Positions 35,682-45,400 of a stretch of 64,000 nucleotides of DNA are shown in pieces. The position numbers were made by a program, and so were the translations under genes. The notes under the pieces are model-generated. The model was not told where the DNA came from, did not search any database, and worked only from the letters and a program-made list of their open reading frames with translations. Within the stretch, counting starts at the first letter, position 1. Each line of letters starts with the position of its first letter. The DNA comes from Sphingomonas adhaesiva (GTDB lineage Bacteria > Pseudomonadota > Alphaproteobacteria > Sphingomonadales > Sphingomonadaceae), in assembly GCF_002374855.1 (NCBI RefSeq), contig NZ_NWVC01000001.1:744001-808000 (forward strand). Reading direction: 5' to 3'.

Positions 35682-36896
35682 TCAGCGCAGCGCCGACACG
35701 CGCCGCTCCGCCTTGCTGTCCGCGGGCAGCAACAGGTCCCCGAACGACAGCAGCGCCGCGCCCACCGCCGGCGAATCCTCCGCGAGCGCCGCGGCCTGCA
35801 CCGGCGCCAGCGCGGGCGCGTGCCGCCCCGCCAGCCGCACCAGCGTGTTGGTGCGCTGCGCCAGTTCGTCGACCAGCGCCATCGGCAACCGCCCGCCGAT
35901 CAGCACCGCACCCGGGTTCAGCAGGCAGCTGACCGCGATGATCGGCTCCACCAGCGCCTGTGCCGCGCGCGCGACCCATTCGTGCGCCACCGCCGCGACG
36001 CGCGCATTGCGCATGTCGGGCTGGCGCACGCTGACGTCGCTCAACCCCGCCTCCACGAACGCGCGTGACAGCCCGGCCAGCGACACGATGTTCTGCAACT
36101 GCGTGCGCCCGCCATAGCCGTCGTCCACGGTCAGGAAGCCGATTTCCCCGCTGCGCCCGTTCGCGCCGCGGTCGTACAGCGAATTGACGACGACGCCCCC
36201 ACCCAGGCCGAACGCGACCAGCAGGTAGAAGAAGCTGGCGTGGTGCTGCCCCATGCCGAACTGCATCTCGCCGATCGCGGCGGCGGCGGCGTCATTCTCC
36301 ACCGTGACGGGGACGGCCAGCGGCTCGGCCAGCAGCGCGGCCAGATCGGTGCGGCTCCACACGTCGTAGTCGGGCGGGCGCCCCGGCAGGTTCACGGCCC
36401 CCAGATCGTCGGGCAGCGCGACCCCGATCCCGCTCACCGCGGCCCCGTCGATCCCGGCCTCCGCCAGCAACGCGCCGACATGGTCGCGATAGAAGGCCTG
36501 GACGTCGCCTGGCATCGGGAACGCCATCTCGCGGCTGATCCGCGCGCGCACCGCACCGCCGAAATCCACCGCCACCATCGTCAAATGGTCGCGGTCGATG
36601 TTGATGCCGATCGAAAAGGCGCCGCCGGGGCTGACCACCAGCCGCATCGCCGGCTGCCCGCGCCCACCGCGCCGCTGCCCGGCGGGCTGAAGCAGCCCGT
36701 CCTCCAGCAGGCGGTTGGTGATGTTCGATACCGTCGCCGGGGTCAGCCCGGTGACCTGCGCGATATCGGCGCGCGTCGCCGCCCCCGCGACGCGGATGGC
36801 ATGCAGCACCACGCGCTGGTTATGCTGACCGGCATGCTCGATGTTGGCACCCGCCAACCGCGGCCGGTAGCTAGGTGTGTCGACCCCGCTCTCCAT
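35682..36896 (-). CDS. ROK-family transcriptional repressor (NagC/XylR type)
   Basis: The protein has 404 residues. A winged helix-turn-helix is at about 45-75 (TRADIAQVTGLTPATVSNITNRLLEDGLL). It is followed by a ROK sugar-binding fold (VENDAAAAAIGEMQFG, FGLGGGVVVNSLYDRGANGRSGEIGF). The Cys-rich zinc motif of NagC and Mlc is absent, as in other alphaproteobacterial members. The start at 36896 lies 86 bases from that of the divergent GH3 gene. An inverted repeat AATCGTTTTACGATT sits between them and is the likely operator. Confidence 0.85.
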   Translation of the reverse strand: MESGVDTPSYRPRLAGANIEHAGQHNQRVVLHAIRVAGAATRADIAQVTGLTPATVSNITNRLLEDGLLQPAGQRRGGRGQPAMRLVVSPGGAFSIGINIDRDHLTMVAVDFGGAVRARISREMAFPMPGDVQAFYRDHVGALLAEAGIDGAAVSGIGVALPDDLGAVNLPGRPPDYDVWSRTDLAALLAEPLAVPVTVENDAAAAAIGEMQFGMGQHHASFFYLLVAFGLGGGVVVNSLYDRGANGRSGEIGFLTVDDGYGGRTQLQNIVSLAGLSRAFVEAGLSDVSVRQPDMRNARVAAVAHEWVARAAQALVEPIIAVSCLLNPGAVLIGGRLPMALVDELAQRTNTLVRLAGRHAPALAPVQAAALAEDSPAVGAALLSFGDLLLPADSKAERRVSALR

Positions 36897-36930
36897 TCCA
36901 ACGCAATGTACGGCATGGACAGAATATATC

Positions 36931-36945
36931 AATCGTTTTACGATT
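36931..36945. promoter_or_regulatory. Candidate ROK operator (AATCGT-TTT-ACGATT)
   Basis: A perfect 6-bp inverted repeat with 3-bp spacer in an AT-rich patch. It is 37 bases before the GH3 ATG and 35 bases beyond the repressor start. Placement between divergent repressor and target genes is what an autoregulating ROK repressor would use. No experimental support. Confidence 0.5.
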
Positions 36946-36981
36946 TTCCCGAAACCACTGAATTTGCGACGGGAGAACGGG

Positions 36982-39501
36982 ATGCGATCGACGGGCTGGC
37001 TGCTGGCGGGGGCGATCGCGCTCACCGCGACGACGATGCCGGTCGCGGCGCAGGGTCGCGCCGCGGATAGCCGGGCGCCCGATACATTGGGCAGCGACAC
37101 CGTCCACCCCGCCGACTGGCCCGCGCCCCGCTGGCCCTATCCGCGCGATCCGGCGATCGAGGCGCGCGTCGCCGACCTCCTCCGCCGGATGACCGTGGAG
37201 GAGAAGGTCGCGCAGGTGATCCAGCCCGATATCGCGCACGTCACCCCCGCCGACATGCGACAGTATCACTTCGGCTCGATCCTGAACGGCGGCAATTCGG
37301 CGCCAAACAACGACGAATTCGCGCCCGCGCCCGAATGGCTGAAGCTGGCGGACGCCTTCTACGACGCCTCGGTCGATCGGTCGAACGGCGGGGTGGGCGT
37401 GCCGATGATCTGGGGGACCGACGCGGTCCACGGCCATTCGAACATCGTCGGCGCCACGCTGTTCCCGCACAACATCGGGCTGGGCGCGATGCGCGATCCG
37501 GCGCTGATCCAGCGCATCGGCGCCGCGACCGCGCAGGAAATCCGCGCGACCGGCATGGAATGGACCTTCGCCCCCACCGTCACGGTGCCGCAGGATTACC
37601 GCTGGGGCCGCGCCTATGAAGGCTATTCGTCGGACCCCGCGCTGGTCTCCTCCTATGTCGGCGCGATGATCCGCGGGTTGCAGGGCGAACCGGGCAAGGA
37701 AGCGGTGCTCAAGGGGCCGCACGTCATCGCCAGTACCAAGCATTTCCTGGCCGATGGCGGCACGAAGAACGGCGTCGACCAGGGCGATGCGCAGATTGAC
37801 GAAGCGACGCTGCGCCGCATCCATGGCGCGCCCTACGTCCCCGCGATCGAGAACGGCGTCGAGACGGTGATGGCCAGCTTCTCCAGCTGGAACGGGCGCA
37901 AGCTGACCGGGCACAAGGGTCTGCTGACCGATGTGCTGAAGGACCGGATGAACTTCGGCGGCCTCGTGGTGTCGGACTGGAACGCGCACGGCCAAGTCGC
38001 GGGCTGCACCAACGCCAGCTGCCCCACCGCGCTGCTCGCCGGGATCGACCTTTATATGGCGCCGGACAGCTGGAAACCGCTCTACGCCTCGCTCCTCTCG
38101 CAGGTGAAATCGGGACAGGTGCCGATGGCGCGGCTCGACGATGCGGTATCGCGCATCCTGCGCGTGAAGGCGCGGATGGGCCTGTTCGAGGCGGGGCGTC
38201 CGTCGTCCCGGCCGCTGTCCGGGCAGTTCGACCTGCTCGGCAGCCCCGCGCACCGCGCGATCGCGCGCGAGGCGGTGGCCAAATCGCTCGTCCTCCTCAA
38301 GCAGCAGGGCAGCGTGCTGCCGATCCGTCCCGGCGCGAAGGTGCTGGTCGCCGGCGACGGCACCGATGATATCGCGCGCCAGTCCGGCGGCTGGACGCTG
38401 ACGTGGCAGGGCACCGGCCTCGACAATGCACGCTTCCCGGGCGCAACCTCGATCTGGAAGGGGCTGAACGACGCCGTCACCGCGGCGGGCGGCACCGCCA
38501 CCCTGTCGCCGGAGGGCAGCTTCACCACCAGGCCCGACGTCGCGATCGTCGTGTTCGGCGAGACACCCTATGCCGAATTCCAGGGCGACGTGAAGGCGCT
38601 GCAGCTTGCGCCCGAATTGCGCCGCCCGTGGGACACGATGCGTGCGCTGAAGGCGAAGGGCGTGCCGGTCGTCGCGCTGATGATCACCGGGCGGCCGCTA
38701 TACGTGAACCCGGCGCTCAACCTTGCCGATGCGTTCGTCGTCGCCTGGCTGCCCGGGTCGGAGGGCGGCGGCATCGCCGACGTGCTGGTCGCGGGGCGTG
38801 ACGGCAAGGCGCCGCGCGGCTTTACCGGCACGCTGCCCACCGCCTGGCCGGTCAGCGCCGCGCCCGGCGCCGCGACGCTGTTCCCGTTCGGCTACGGCCT
38901 GACCGGCGCATCGACGTGGACCGCGCTGCCCGAAAACGCCGGGGTCGCCGACACCGCGACGGAGGGCGTGTATCTGGATCGCGGTGCGCCGGGGACGGGC
39001 GGCTCGCTGACCGTCGCGGACGCGGACGGCACGTCTCCCGCGCGCATCACCACCCTGCCCGCGCGCGCGGCGGGGGGCGGGGTCACCGTGTCGGCGACCG
39101 ACCATGTCGTACAGGAAGGCGCACGCCGCTTCGCGATCGCCGGCCGCGGCGCGACGATCGCGGTCGAGCCGCAGGCGCCGGTCGACATCACCCGCCAGTC
39201 GAACGGCGACGTCCTGCTGGTGACGACGGTGCGCCGCGATACCGCGCTGGCGGGCGCCGCGACGATCGGGATGCGCACCGGCGATCGCATTACCACGCTG
39301 CCGCTGCCGCAACTGGCGGCGCTGCCACAGGGCCAGTGGAAGACGCTGGCCGTGCCGCTCAAGTGCTTCGCCGGGGCCGGCGCCGATCTGGCGAAGGTCA
39401 ATGCGCCGTTCGTCCTGACGCTCGCCGGCACGGGGACGATCAGCCTGTCGCGCGTCGCGCTCGGCATGGTCGCCGACCAGACGGTCGCCTGCGCGAAGTA
39501 A
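36982..39501 (+). CDS. GH3 beta-glucosidase/exo-beta-glucanase, exported
   Basis: The protein has 839 residues, chosen from the ATG behind GGGAGAACGGG; the longer frame to 36877 would overlap the repressor and lacks a ribosome site. The signal peptide ends TMPVAAQG. The GH3 barrel shows RMTVEEKVAQVIQPD, GVPMIWGTDAVHGHSN and KHFLADGGTKNGVDQG. The nucleophile is Asp332 in GLVVSDWNAH. The second alpha/beta domain begins VAKSLVLLKQQGSVLPI. A C-terminal ~170-residue galactose-binding-like domain matches ExoP-type beta-1,3/1,4-glucan hydrolases. It acts in the periplasm to release glucose from beta-glucan oligosaccharides. Confidence 0.9.
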   Translation: MRSTGWLLAGAIALTATTMPVAAQGRAADSRAPDTLGSDTVHPADWPAPRWPYPRDPAIEARVADLLRRMTVEEKVAQVIQPDIAHVTPADMRQYHFGSILNGGNSAPNNDEFAPAPEWLKLADAFYDASVDRSNGGVGVPMIWGTDAVHGHSNIVGATLFPHNIGLGAMRDPALIQRIGAATAQEIRATGMEWTFAPTVTVPQDYRWGRAYEGYSSDPALVSSYVGAMIRGLQGEPGKEAVLKGPHVIASTKHFLADGGTKNGVDQGDAQIDEATLRRIHGAPYVPAIENGVETVMASFSSWNGRKLTGHKGLLTDVLKDRMNFGGLVVSDWNAHGQVAGCTNASCPTALLAGIDLYMAPDSWKPLYASLLSQVKSGQVPMARLDDAVSRILRVKARMGLFEAGRPSSRPLSGQFDLLGSPAHRAIAREAVAKSLVLLKQQGSVLPIRPGAKVLVAGDGTDDIARQSGGWTLTWQGTGLDNARFPGATSIWKGLNDAVTAAGGTATLSPEGSFTTRPDVAIVVFGETPYAEFQGDVKALQLAPELRRPWDTMRALKAKGVPVVALMITGRPLYVNPALNLADAFVVAWLPGSEGGGIADVLVAGRDGKAPRGFTGTLPTAWPVSAAPGAATLFPFGYGLTGASTWTALPENAGVADTATEGVYLDRGAPGTGGSLTVADADGTSPARITTLPARAAGGGVTVSATDHVVQEGARRFAIAGRGATIAVEPQAPVDITRQSNGDVLLVTTVRRDTALAGAATIGMRTGDRITTLPLPQLAALPQGQWKTLAVPLKCFAGAGADLAKVNAPFVLTLAGTGTISLSRVALGMVADQTVACAK

Positions 39502-39511
39502 GCTCGCGGAC

Positions 39512-39539
39512 GGCCGCCCCGACGACGGTCGGGGCGGCC
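39512..39539. terminator. Strong bidirectional hairpin between GH3 and sugar porter
   Basis: GGCCGCCCCGAC (39512-39523), loop GACG, GTCGGGGCGGCC (39528-39539): a perfect 12-bp stem between two convergent genes. There is no U-tract on either side, as is common for high-GC terminators. Confidence 0.65.
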
Positions 39540-39549
39540 CGTCACGCTT

Positions 39550-40839
39550 CTATCGCGCCAGATCGGCGCTGATCGCCTCCAGGTCGCGCCCGCGCGTTTC
39601 CGCGAACAGCCGCCACACCAGCACCGCCTGCGCCAGCATCGCCGCGGCGAAGAACCAGAACGGCAGCGCCCGGTCCCAGTCCGCGACCAGCGGAAAGGCG
39701 AACGACAGCACCGCATTGGCGACCCAGTGCGTCGCGCTGCCGACGGATTGCCCGCGCGCACGCACGTCGGTGGGGAATATCTCGCTCAGATACACCCAGA
39801 TCACCGCCCCCTGCGACATGGCGAAGGCGACGATGAACAGGATCAGCAGCGGCAGCAGCCACGCCGCCGACGCCGCCCCGGCATAGACCAGCGCGACCCC
39901 GGCCAGCGCCAGCGCGGTCACCACGCCGCCGCCGATCAGCAACGGCTTGCGCCCCACCCGGTCGATGACCGCCATGCCCGTGACGGTCGCGACCAGATTG
40001 GCCGCGCCGATCGCGATCGCCTGCATGTCGCCCGACACGCCATGGAAACCCGCGGCGGCGAAGATGTCGTTCAGGTAGTACAGGATCGCGTTGATCCCCG
40101 ACAGCTGGTTGAACAGCCCGATCGCGATCGCCAGCAGGATCGGCATCCGGTGGATTCGCCAGTCGAGCCGCCCGGTCCCGCCGCTTTCCACCACCGGCAC
40201 CGCGGCCAGCCCCAGCCGCGCCGCCGCCGCCTGCGCCTCGCCGCCGCGCCCGCGTGCGGTCAGCCAGCGCGGGCTTTGCGGCAATCCGGTCAGCAGCAGC
40301 AGGAACAGCGCCGCCGGCACCGCCGCAACGCCCAGCTTCCACCGCCACGCGATGTCGGCCGTCACCGCCTGCGCCACCAGATAATTGCTCAGATACGCCA
40401 CCAGGATGCCGGCGACGATATTGAACTGGAACAACCCCACCAGCAGCCCGCGGCGCTGCGGCGGGCTGATCTCCGCGATATAGACCGGCACCAGCACCGA
40501 CGACGCGCCGATCGCCAGCCCGCCCAGCACGCGGAACGCGACGAACGCGGGCAGCGACGTCGCCACCGCGCATCCCACCGCCGATATGACGTACAGCAGC
40601 CCGACGACCCGCAGCACCGCCAGGCTGCCCCAGCGGTCGCCCGGCGGCCCGCTGAACAACGCGCCCGCCAGCGTCCCCCACAGCGCCGCCGATACCGCCG
40701 CGCCCAGCCCGGCGGAGGACAGCGCATATTCGTGGCGCAGCGCATCGGTCACGCCGGAGATCACCGCGGTGTCGAACCCGAACAGCAATCCGCCCAGGCT
40801 CATCGCCACGACGGCGCGGGTGTGCGTCGCGCGGCTCAT
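39550..40839 (-). CDS. MFS sugar porter (glucose/xylose:H+ symporter type)
   Basis: The protein has 429 residues with 12 membrane helices. Sugar-porter signatures are present: LLFGFDTAVISGV in helix 1, IGASSVLVPVYIAEISPPQRRG after helix 4, and LPQSPRWLTARGRGGEA before the central loop. In the second half are FNQLSGINAILYYLNDIF and VDRVGRKPLL-like DRVGRKPLL, then VYLSEIFPTDVRARGQS. It imports a monosaccharide, plausibly glucose released by the convergent GH3 enzyme. The ATG overlaps the halogenase stop (ATGA), so it is the last gene of the TBDR-halogenase-porter unit. Confidence 0.88.
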   Translation of the reverse strand: MSRATHTRAVVAMSLGGLLFGFDTAVISGVTDALRHEYALSSAGLGAAVSAALWGTLAGALFSGPPGDRWGSLAVLRVVGLLYVISAVGCAVATSLPAFVAFRVLGGLAIGASSVLVPVYIAEISPPQRRGLLVGLFQFNIVAGILVAYLSNYLVAQAVTADIAWRWKLGVAAVPAALFLLLLTGLPQSPRWLTARGRGGEAQAAAARLGLAAVPVVESGGTGRLDWRIHRMPILLAIAIGLFNQLSGINAILYYLNDIFAAAGFHGVSGDMQAIAIGAANLVATVTGMAVIDRVGRKPLLIGGGVVTALALAGVALVYAGAASAAWLLPLLILFIVAFAMSQGAVIWVYLSEIFPTDVRARGQSVGSATHWVANAVLSFAFPLVADWDRALPFWFFAAAMLAQAVLVWRLFAETRGRDLEAISADLAR

Positions 40840-42338
40840 GCGCCGACCGTCCGCGCCAGGAACGCATCATGCGGCTCGGCATGAGCAAGCGTGCCGGCGA
40901 TCGCCGCGCGCATCCGCGACAGGCTGTCGGCCAGGTCGCGTTCGCTCACCTGATCGGCCAGCGGCGAATACCGCGCGGGCAGATCGTCGAACCCGGCATA
41001 CATGCTCAGCCAGCTCGGGTCCTGAAACGTATCCCATTCGTTGCGCACAAATTCTCCCCCTGCCCGCCATGCGTCGAGCTTGATCTGCAATCCCTCGGTC
41101 GGCTCCAGCGCGCGCATCCGGTCCCAGAACGGCTCGCCGATGCGGCGGTTCGACCAGTAATGCAGCAACAGGAAATCGCGCAGCCGCTCGAACTCCAGCA
41201 CCGATTGCCGGTTGTACGTCGCCGCCAGCCGCGGATCGAAGTCCTTGTCCGGGAACAGCGCGACGAACCGCTCCAGCCCCGACTGGATCAGCGAGATGCT
41301 GGTCGATTCCAGCGGCTCCAGGAACCCGGACGCCAGCCCCAGCGCGACGACGTTCCTGTCCCAGAAGCGTGCGCGATGCCCGGTGGTGAAGCGCAGCCGA
41401 TTGGGCGCGGCCAGCGGCTCGCCCTCCAGCGACGCCAGCAGGTCGCGCTCCGCCTCGTCGTCGCCGACGTGATCGGAGCAATAGACGTAGCCGTTCCCGA
41501 CGCGGTGGCGCAGCGGGATGCGCCATTGCCATCCGCCCTTGCGCGCGGTCGCGACGGTGAAGGGCGTCGTCGGCCCATCGGCGGCGGCGCACGGGATCGC
41601 GATCGCCCGGTCGCACGGCAGCCAGTGCCGCCAGTCGACATAGGGGACGCCCAGCGCGTCGCCCAGCAACAGGCTGCGAAACCCCGAACAGTCGATCCAC
41701 AAATCGCCCGCGACGCGCCGGCCGTCGTCCAGCGTCACCGCTGCGACGCGCCCGTCCGCCCCGTCGCGCTCCACCGCCTCGATACGCGCGTCGATGTGGC
41801 GTACGTTATTGGCCACCGCCAGCCGCCGCAGCAGCGCGGCAAACTTCGAGGCGTCGAAATGCACCGCGAAGTTGAACACGCCCAGGTCGTTCGCCGGCCG
41901 ATCGGACGGCGGCAGGAACAGCCCCCGCTCCGCCAGTTGCGTCGCCAGGCAATAATCGGACAGCGGGGTCGCATCCCCCGCCGCGCGCATCTTCAGCCAG
42001 TAATGGTGGAACGCCACCCCGCGCGCGGCCACACCATACAGGCCGAACGGGTGGAAGAAGCGGTGCCCGTCCTGCTTCCACCCGTCGAAGCGGATGCCGT
42101 ATTTGATCGTGCCGCCGGTCTCGCGCAGCACCTCCGGCTCGCCCAGTTCGATCGCCGCCAGGAAATCGCGGATCGCCGGCACGGTCGCCTCACCCACCCC
42201 GACCGTCCCGATCGCGGCGCTTTCGATGACGGTGATGTCCGGGCGCAGATGCCCCAGCCGCCGCGCCAGATAGGTCGCCGCCATCCACCCCGCGGTGCCC
42301 CCGCCCACGATCACGATCGACCGCACCGGCCCGTTCAT
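40836..42338 (-). CDS. FAD-dependent halogenase of the tryptophan-halogenase family
   Basis: The protein has 500 residues. The start is set by AGGGGAGGCGGCG before ATG 42338; an ATG at 42356 is less likely. It has the FAD motif VGGGTAGWMAA, a catalytic lysine at exactly residue 79 (TIKYGIRF; PrnA uses Lys79), the family WxWxIP motif as WQWRIP at 270-275, and GFLEPLESTSI with Glu341, the counterpart of PrnA Glu346. All key residues are therefore intact and it may halogenate. The substrate is unknown. The setting between a TBDR and a sugar porter, with no tryptophan or secondary-metabolite genes, argues against free tryptophan. No reductase partner is adjacent. Confidence 0.88.
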   Translation of the reverse strand: MNGPVRSIVIVGGGTAGWMAATYLARRLGHLRPDITVIESAAIGTVGVGEATVPAIRDFLAAIELGEPEVLRETGGTIKYGIRFDGWKQDGHRFFHPFGLYGVAARGVAFHHYWLKMRAAGDATPLSDYCLATQLAERGLFLPPSDRPANDLGVFNFAVHFDASKFAALLRRLAVANNVRHIDARIEAVERDGADGRVAAVTLDDGRRVAGDLWIDCSGFRSLLLGDALGVPYVDWRHWLPCDRAIAIPCAAADGPTTPFTVATARKGGWQWRIPLRHRVGNGYVYCSDHVGDDEAERDLLASLEGEPLAAPNRLRFTTGHRARFWDRNVVALGLASGFLEPLESTSISLIQSGLERFVALFPDKDFDPRLAATYNRQSVLEFERLRDFLLLHYWSNRRIGEPFWDRMRALEPTEGLQIKLDAWRAGGEFVRNEWDTFQDPSWLSMYAGFDDLPARYSPLADQVSERDLADSLSRMRAAIAGTLAHAEPHDAFLARTVGA

Positions 42339-42408
42339 CGCCGCCTCCCCTGTCATGTCCCGTCCGTCCGTTGCGCCTGTCTACCCCGATCCGCCTGCCC
42401 GCCACATG

Positions 42409-42446
42409 AAAAAGCCGCCGCACATGCACGTGGCATATGCGGCGGC
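42409..42446 (-). terminator. Rho-independent terminator after the TBDR gene
   Basis: On the minus strand GCCGCCGCA (42446-42438) pairs with TGCGGCGGC (42422-42414) and is followed by TTTTT (42413-42409). It lies 26 bases past the TBDR stop and 71 bases before the halogenase start, so it should reduce read-through from the receptor gene into the halogenase gene. Confidence 0.75.
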
Positions 42447-42472
42447 CAGTCGGGGTCGGGGGACCGACTCGA

Positions 42473-45400
42473 TCAGAACTTGGCGCGCACGCCCGCGATG
42501 AAGCGGCGCTCGTAGATGTTCTCGTTGAACACCTGGTCCGGCCACGTCAGGTAATAACGCTCCGTCTCCGCGGTCAGGTTGGACGCCTGGCCGTAGATCG
42601 TGACGTTCGGCGTCACGTCGAAGGAGATCGACGCATCCAGATAGTTGGTCGGCTGCTGATACTGCGCCAGCCCGGCGATGCCGCCATAGTTGGACGACAC
42701 CAGCCGCTTCGAGCGATAGTTGTACGCGACACGCGCCTGGAACCCGTACTGTTCGTACCACAGCGCGGTGTTCACCTGATGCTTCGAATTGTCCTGGAAC
42801 GGCATCTTGTTGCCGGCCAGATCGACACCGCCCGCATCGCCCAGCGACAGCGTGTAGTTGGCGTCGATGCCGAAGCCGCCGAAGAAGCCGTTGACGCCAT
42901 AGTCGCGCAGCGACTGGCGCGCCGACGCCTCGATCCCCTTCAGCGTGCCGCCCTCGCCCTGTGCCAGCGTGTTCGTCACCACCGGGCGGCGGATCACGCC
43001 GTCGTTATCGGGGATGTCGTTGCGCAATTCGGTGCTGTTGGTGATGAAGCTGTCCACCGCCAGATAGAAGGCGCCGATCGCCACCAGGCTGGACCGCCCG
43101 GTGTAATATTCCAGGCTGGCTTCCGCATTGGTCGACCGCCACGGATTGAGGTTCGGGTTGCCGCGCGAATCCGCAGTCCGCGCCTCGAACCGTGCCGGAT
43201 TTACCTGCGTGTTGATGGCGTAGTTGACGTTCAGGCCACCACCCCATTGCAGGAAGTCGAGCACCGTCATCGTCTTCGAGAAGGCGGCGCGCGCGCGCAG
43301 CTTGTCGGTGACGTCGAAGGCGATGTTGATCGACGGCAGGAAGTCGGTGAACTGGCGCTTGGTCACGACGTCGCCGGCGTCCACGCCCGACACGCCGTAC
43401 GGCTGCGGCGCGCCGACGATGTTCTGGCGCACGTTCAGGCGGGTGTTGACCACCTGCAGGCCGCCGTTGGCGCGGAACGCCATGCCCAGCAATTCGCCCT
43501 CACCCGACACCTGGCCGTAGCCGGAGATCTGGCGGACGTTGACGGTGAACGAATCCGCCGGGTTCACCAGGTTCTGGCTGCCGGGGTAGAATTTGTTCTG
43601 CCACGCCTCGCTGTCGTCCATCGCCTTGGGATCGAGCGCCCACAGCGTCGGCGCGCCGGCGGCGGGCAAGCCGTATTGCTTCATCAGCCCGGCGAAGATC
43701 TGGTCGTTGCCCTGCCGCGTCAGGCCGGCGGTATAGGCATTGCCCTGCGCATCCAGCACCGCGCACTTGCCGTCGTTCAGGTTGACGTCGAACGCCTTCC
43801 ACTTGACCAGGCAGCCGGCGGCCGGGTTGGCGGCATTGTCGCGATTGCCGGCGTAGAAGGGCGAGACGCGGTCGAACGTGAACTGGTCCACGCTGCGCTC
43901 GCTGTAGCGGCCGCCGAAGTTCAGGCGGACCTGATCGTTCGCCTGCCACTCGGCATCGCCGCGCAGCGCCCAGATATCGCCGTTCTGATACTGGTTGCCC
44001 TCCGACGAGATCGTCTTCAGGCCATAGCGCGACACGTCGGCCGCCTGCGTCAGGAACCCCGGCGAGAAACCGAACGCCGGCGCGCCGCTCGAATAGTCGA
44101 TCGTCGCGGTCTGGCTGTAGATCTGGTAGCCGGTCGGGTTGAACGTGCGATCGCCACCCACCGACGCCGGGTAATTGCCGACGCCGTTATACGCCCACTG
44201 GCGCCCGTTGGTCAGGCTGAACTGGGTATAGGCCTGGTCCCTGTTGCGCTTCGCCTTGCCGTAGATGCCGCGGACGGTCGCCTTGAACGTGTCGCTGGGC
44301 TTCCAGTCGAGCTGCAGATTGTAGTTCTGCGATTCGCTCTTGGTGCGGAACGTCTCCGAATAGCTGTCGAAGCTCGGCAGGCTGTAGGTATACTGCTGGA
44401 CGGTGTTGATGTGATAGCCGTTGCTGTCGATCGCCCCGGTATCGCGCGACTTGGTCGGCAGGAACGGCGAGGACAGCCAGTCGACGTTCTGGAACTGGAA
44501 GCCGGCGGTGCGGTCATACTGCGTCTGGCGCGTATAGAAACCGTCCGCGGTCAGCCGCAGCGCGTCGTTCAGCTCGATCTGCAACGAGGCATTGGCGCCG
44601 AACCGCTGGCGGCTGGTGATGCGGTTCCAGGCGGTGTGCGACTGCGGCGTGATGAACGAATCATTCGCGTCGCCGTCACCGTTGACGTCGTAGCCGATGA
44701 TCGTGCCCGCGCCGTTGCGCACCGGGGTGCCGCGGCTGACGCCGTTGTTGCCGACCGCGAACGCGCCCGGATTGGTCGCGCTGCCGCCTTCGTTGTTCAG
44801 CGCGACGCCGTAATCCTGCAACCCGCGGAAGCTGTTGGCCAGCGTCAGGTCGCTGTATGCCGCCGACGCCAGGAAACCGATCCGCTCGCCATGATAGGCG
44901 ATCAGGCCGTTGGCCGACGGGTTCCAGTCCTTGGTCTTGTCGCCATACTGGCCCTCGGCCGCGGCCGACAGCGTCAGCCCGCGCTTCAGGTCGAACGGGC
45001 GGCGCGTCAGCAGGTCGACGGTGCCCGACAGGCCCGCCTGCTGCAACGACGCGGTCGGCGACTTGAACACCGTCGCGCCGGAGAACAGCTGCGAGGGGAT
45101 GTCGGTGAAGTTCGGCTGCACCGAGGTGACCGAATTGGCGCCCAGGAACTGCTCGCCGTTCAGCAGCGTCGTCACCTGCGGCAGGCCGCGGATGTTGACC
45201 GCGCCGCCCTCGCCCGCCTCGCGGCGGATCTGCACGCCCGGGATGCGCTGGAGCGAATCGGAGATGGTGACGTCGGGCAGCTTGCCGATGTCCTGCGCGC
45301 TGATCGCCTCGACCACGCTGTCGGCGTTGCGCTTCACCTCGATCGCGCGCGCCTGCGACGCACGGATGCCGGTGACGACGATTTCGCTTTCCGCCTCGGC

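Noticed and set aside
30897..36068. A 1723-codon open frame on the plus strand
   Set aside because: It is antisense to the carboxylesterase, GH2, ROK kinase and ROK repressor genes, is dominated by Arg, His, Gln and Pro, shows no domain and arises from the lack of stop codons opposite high-GC coding sequence.
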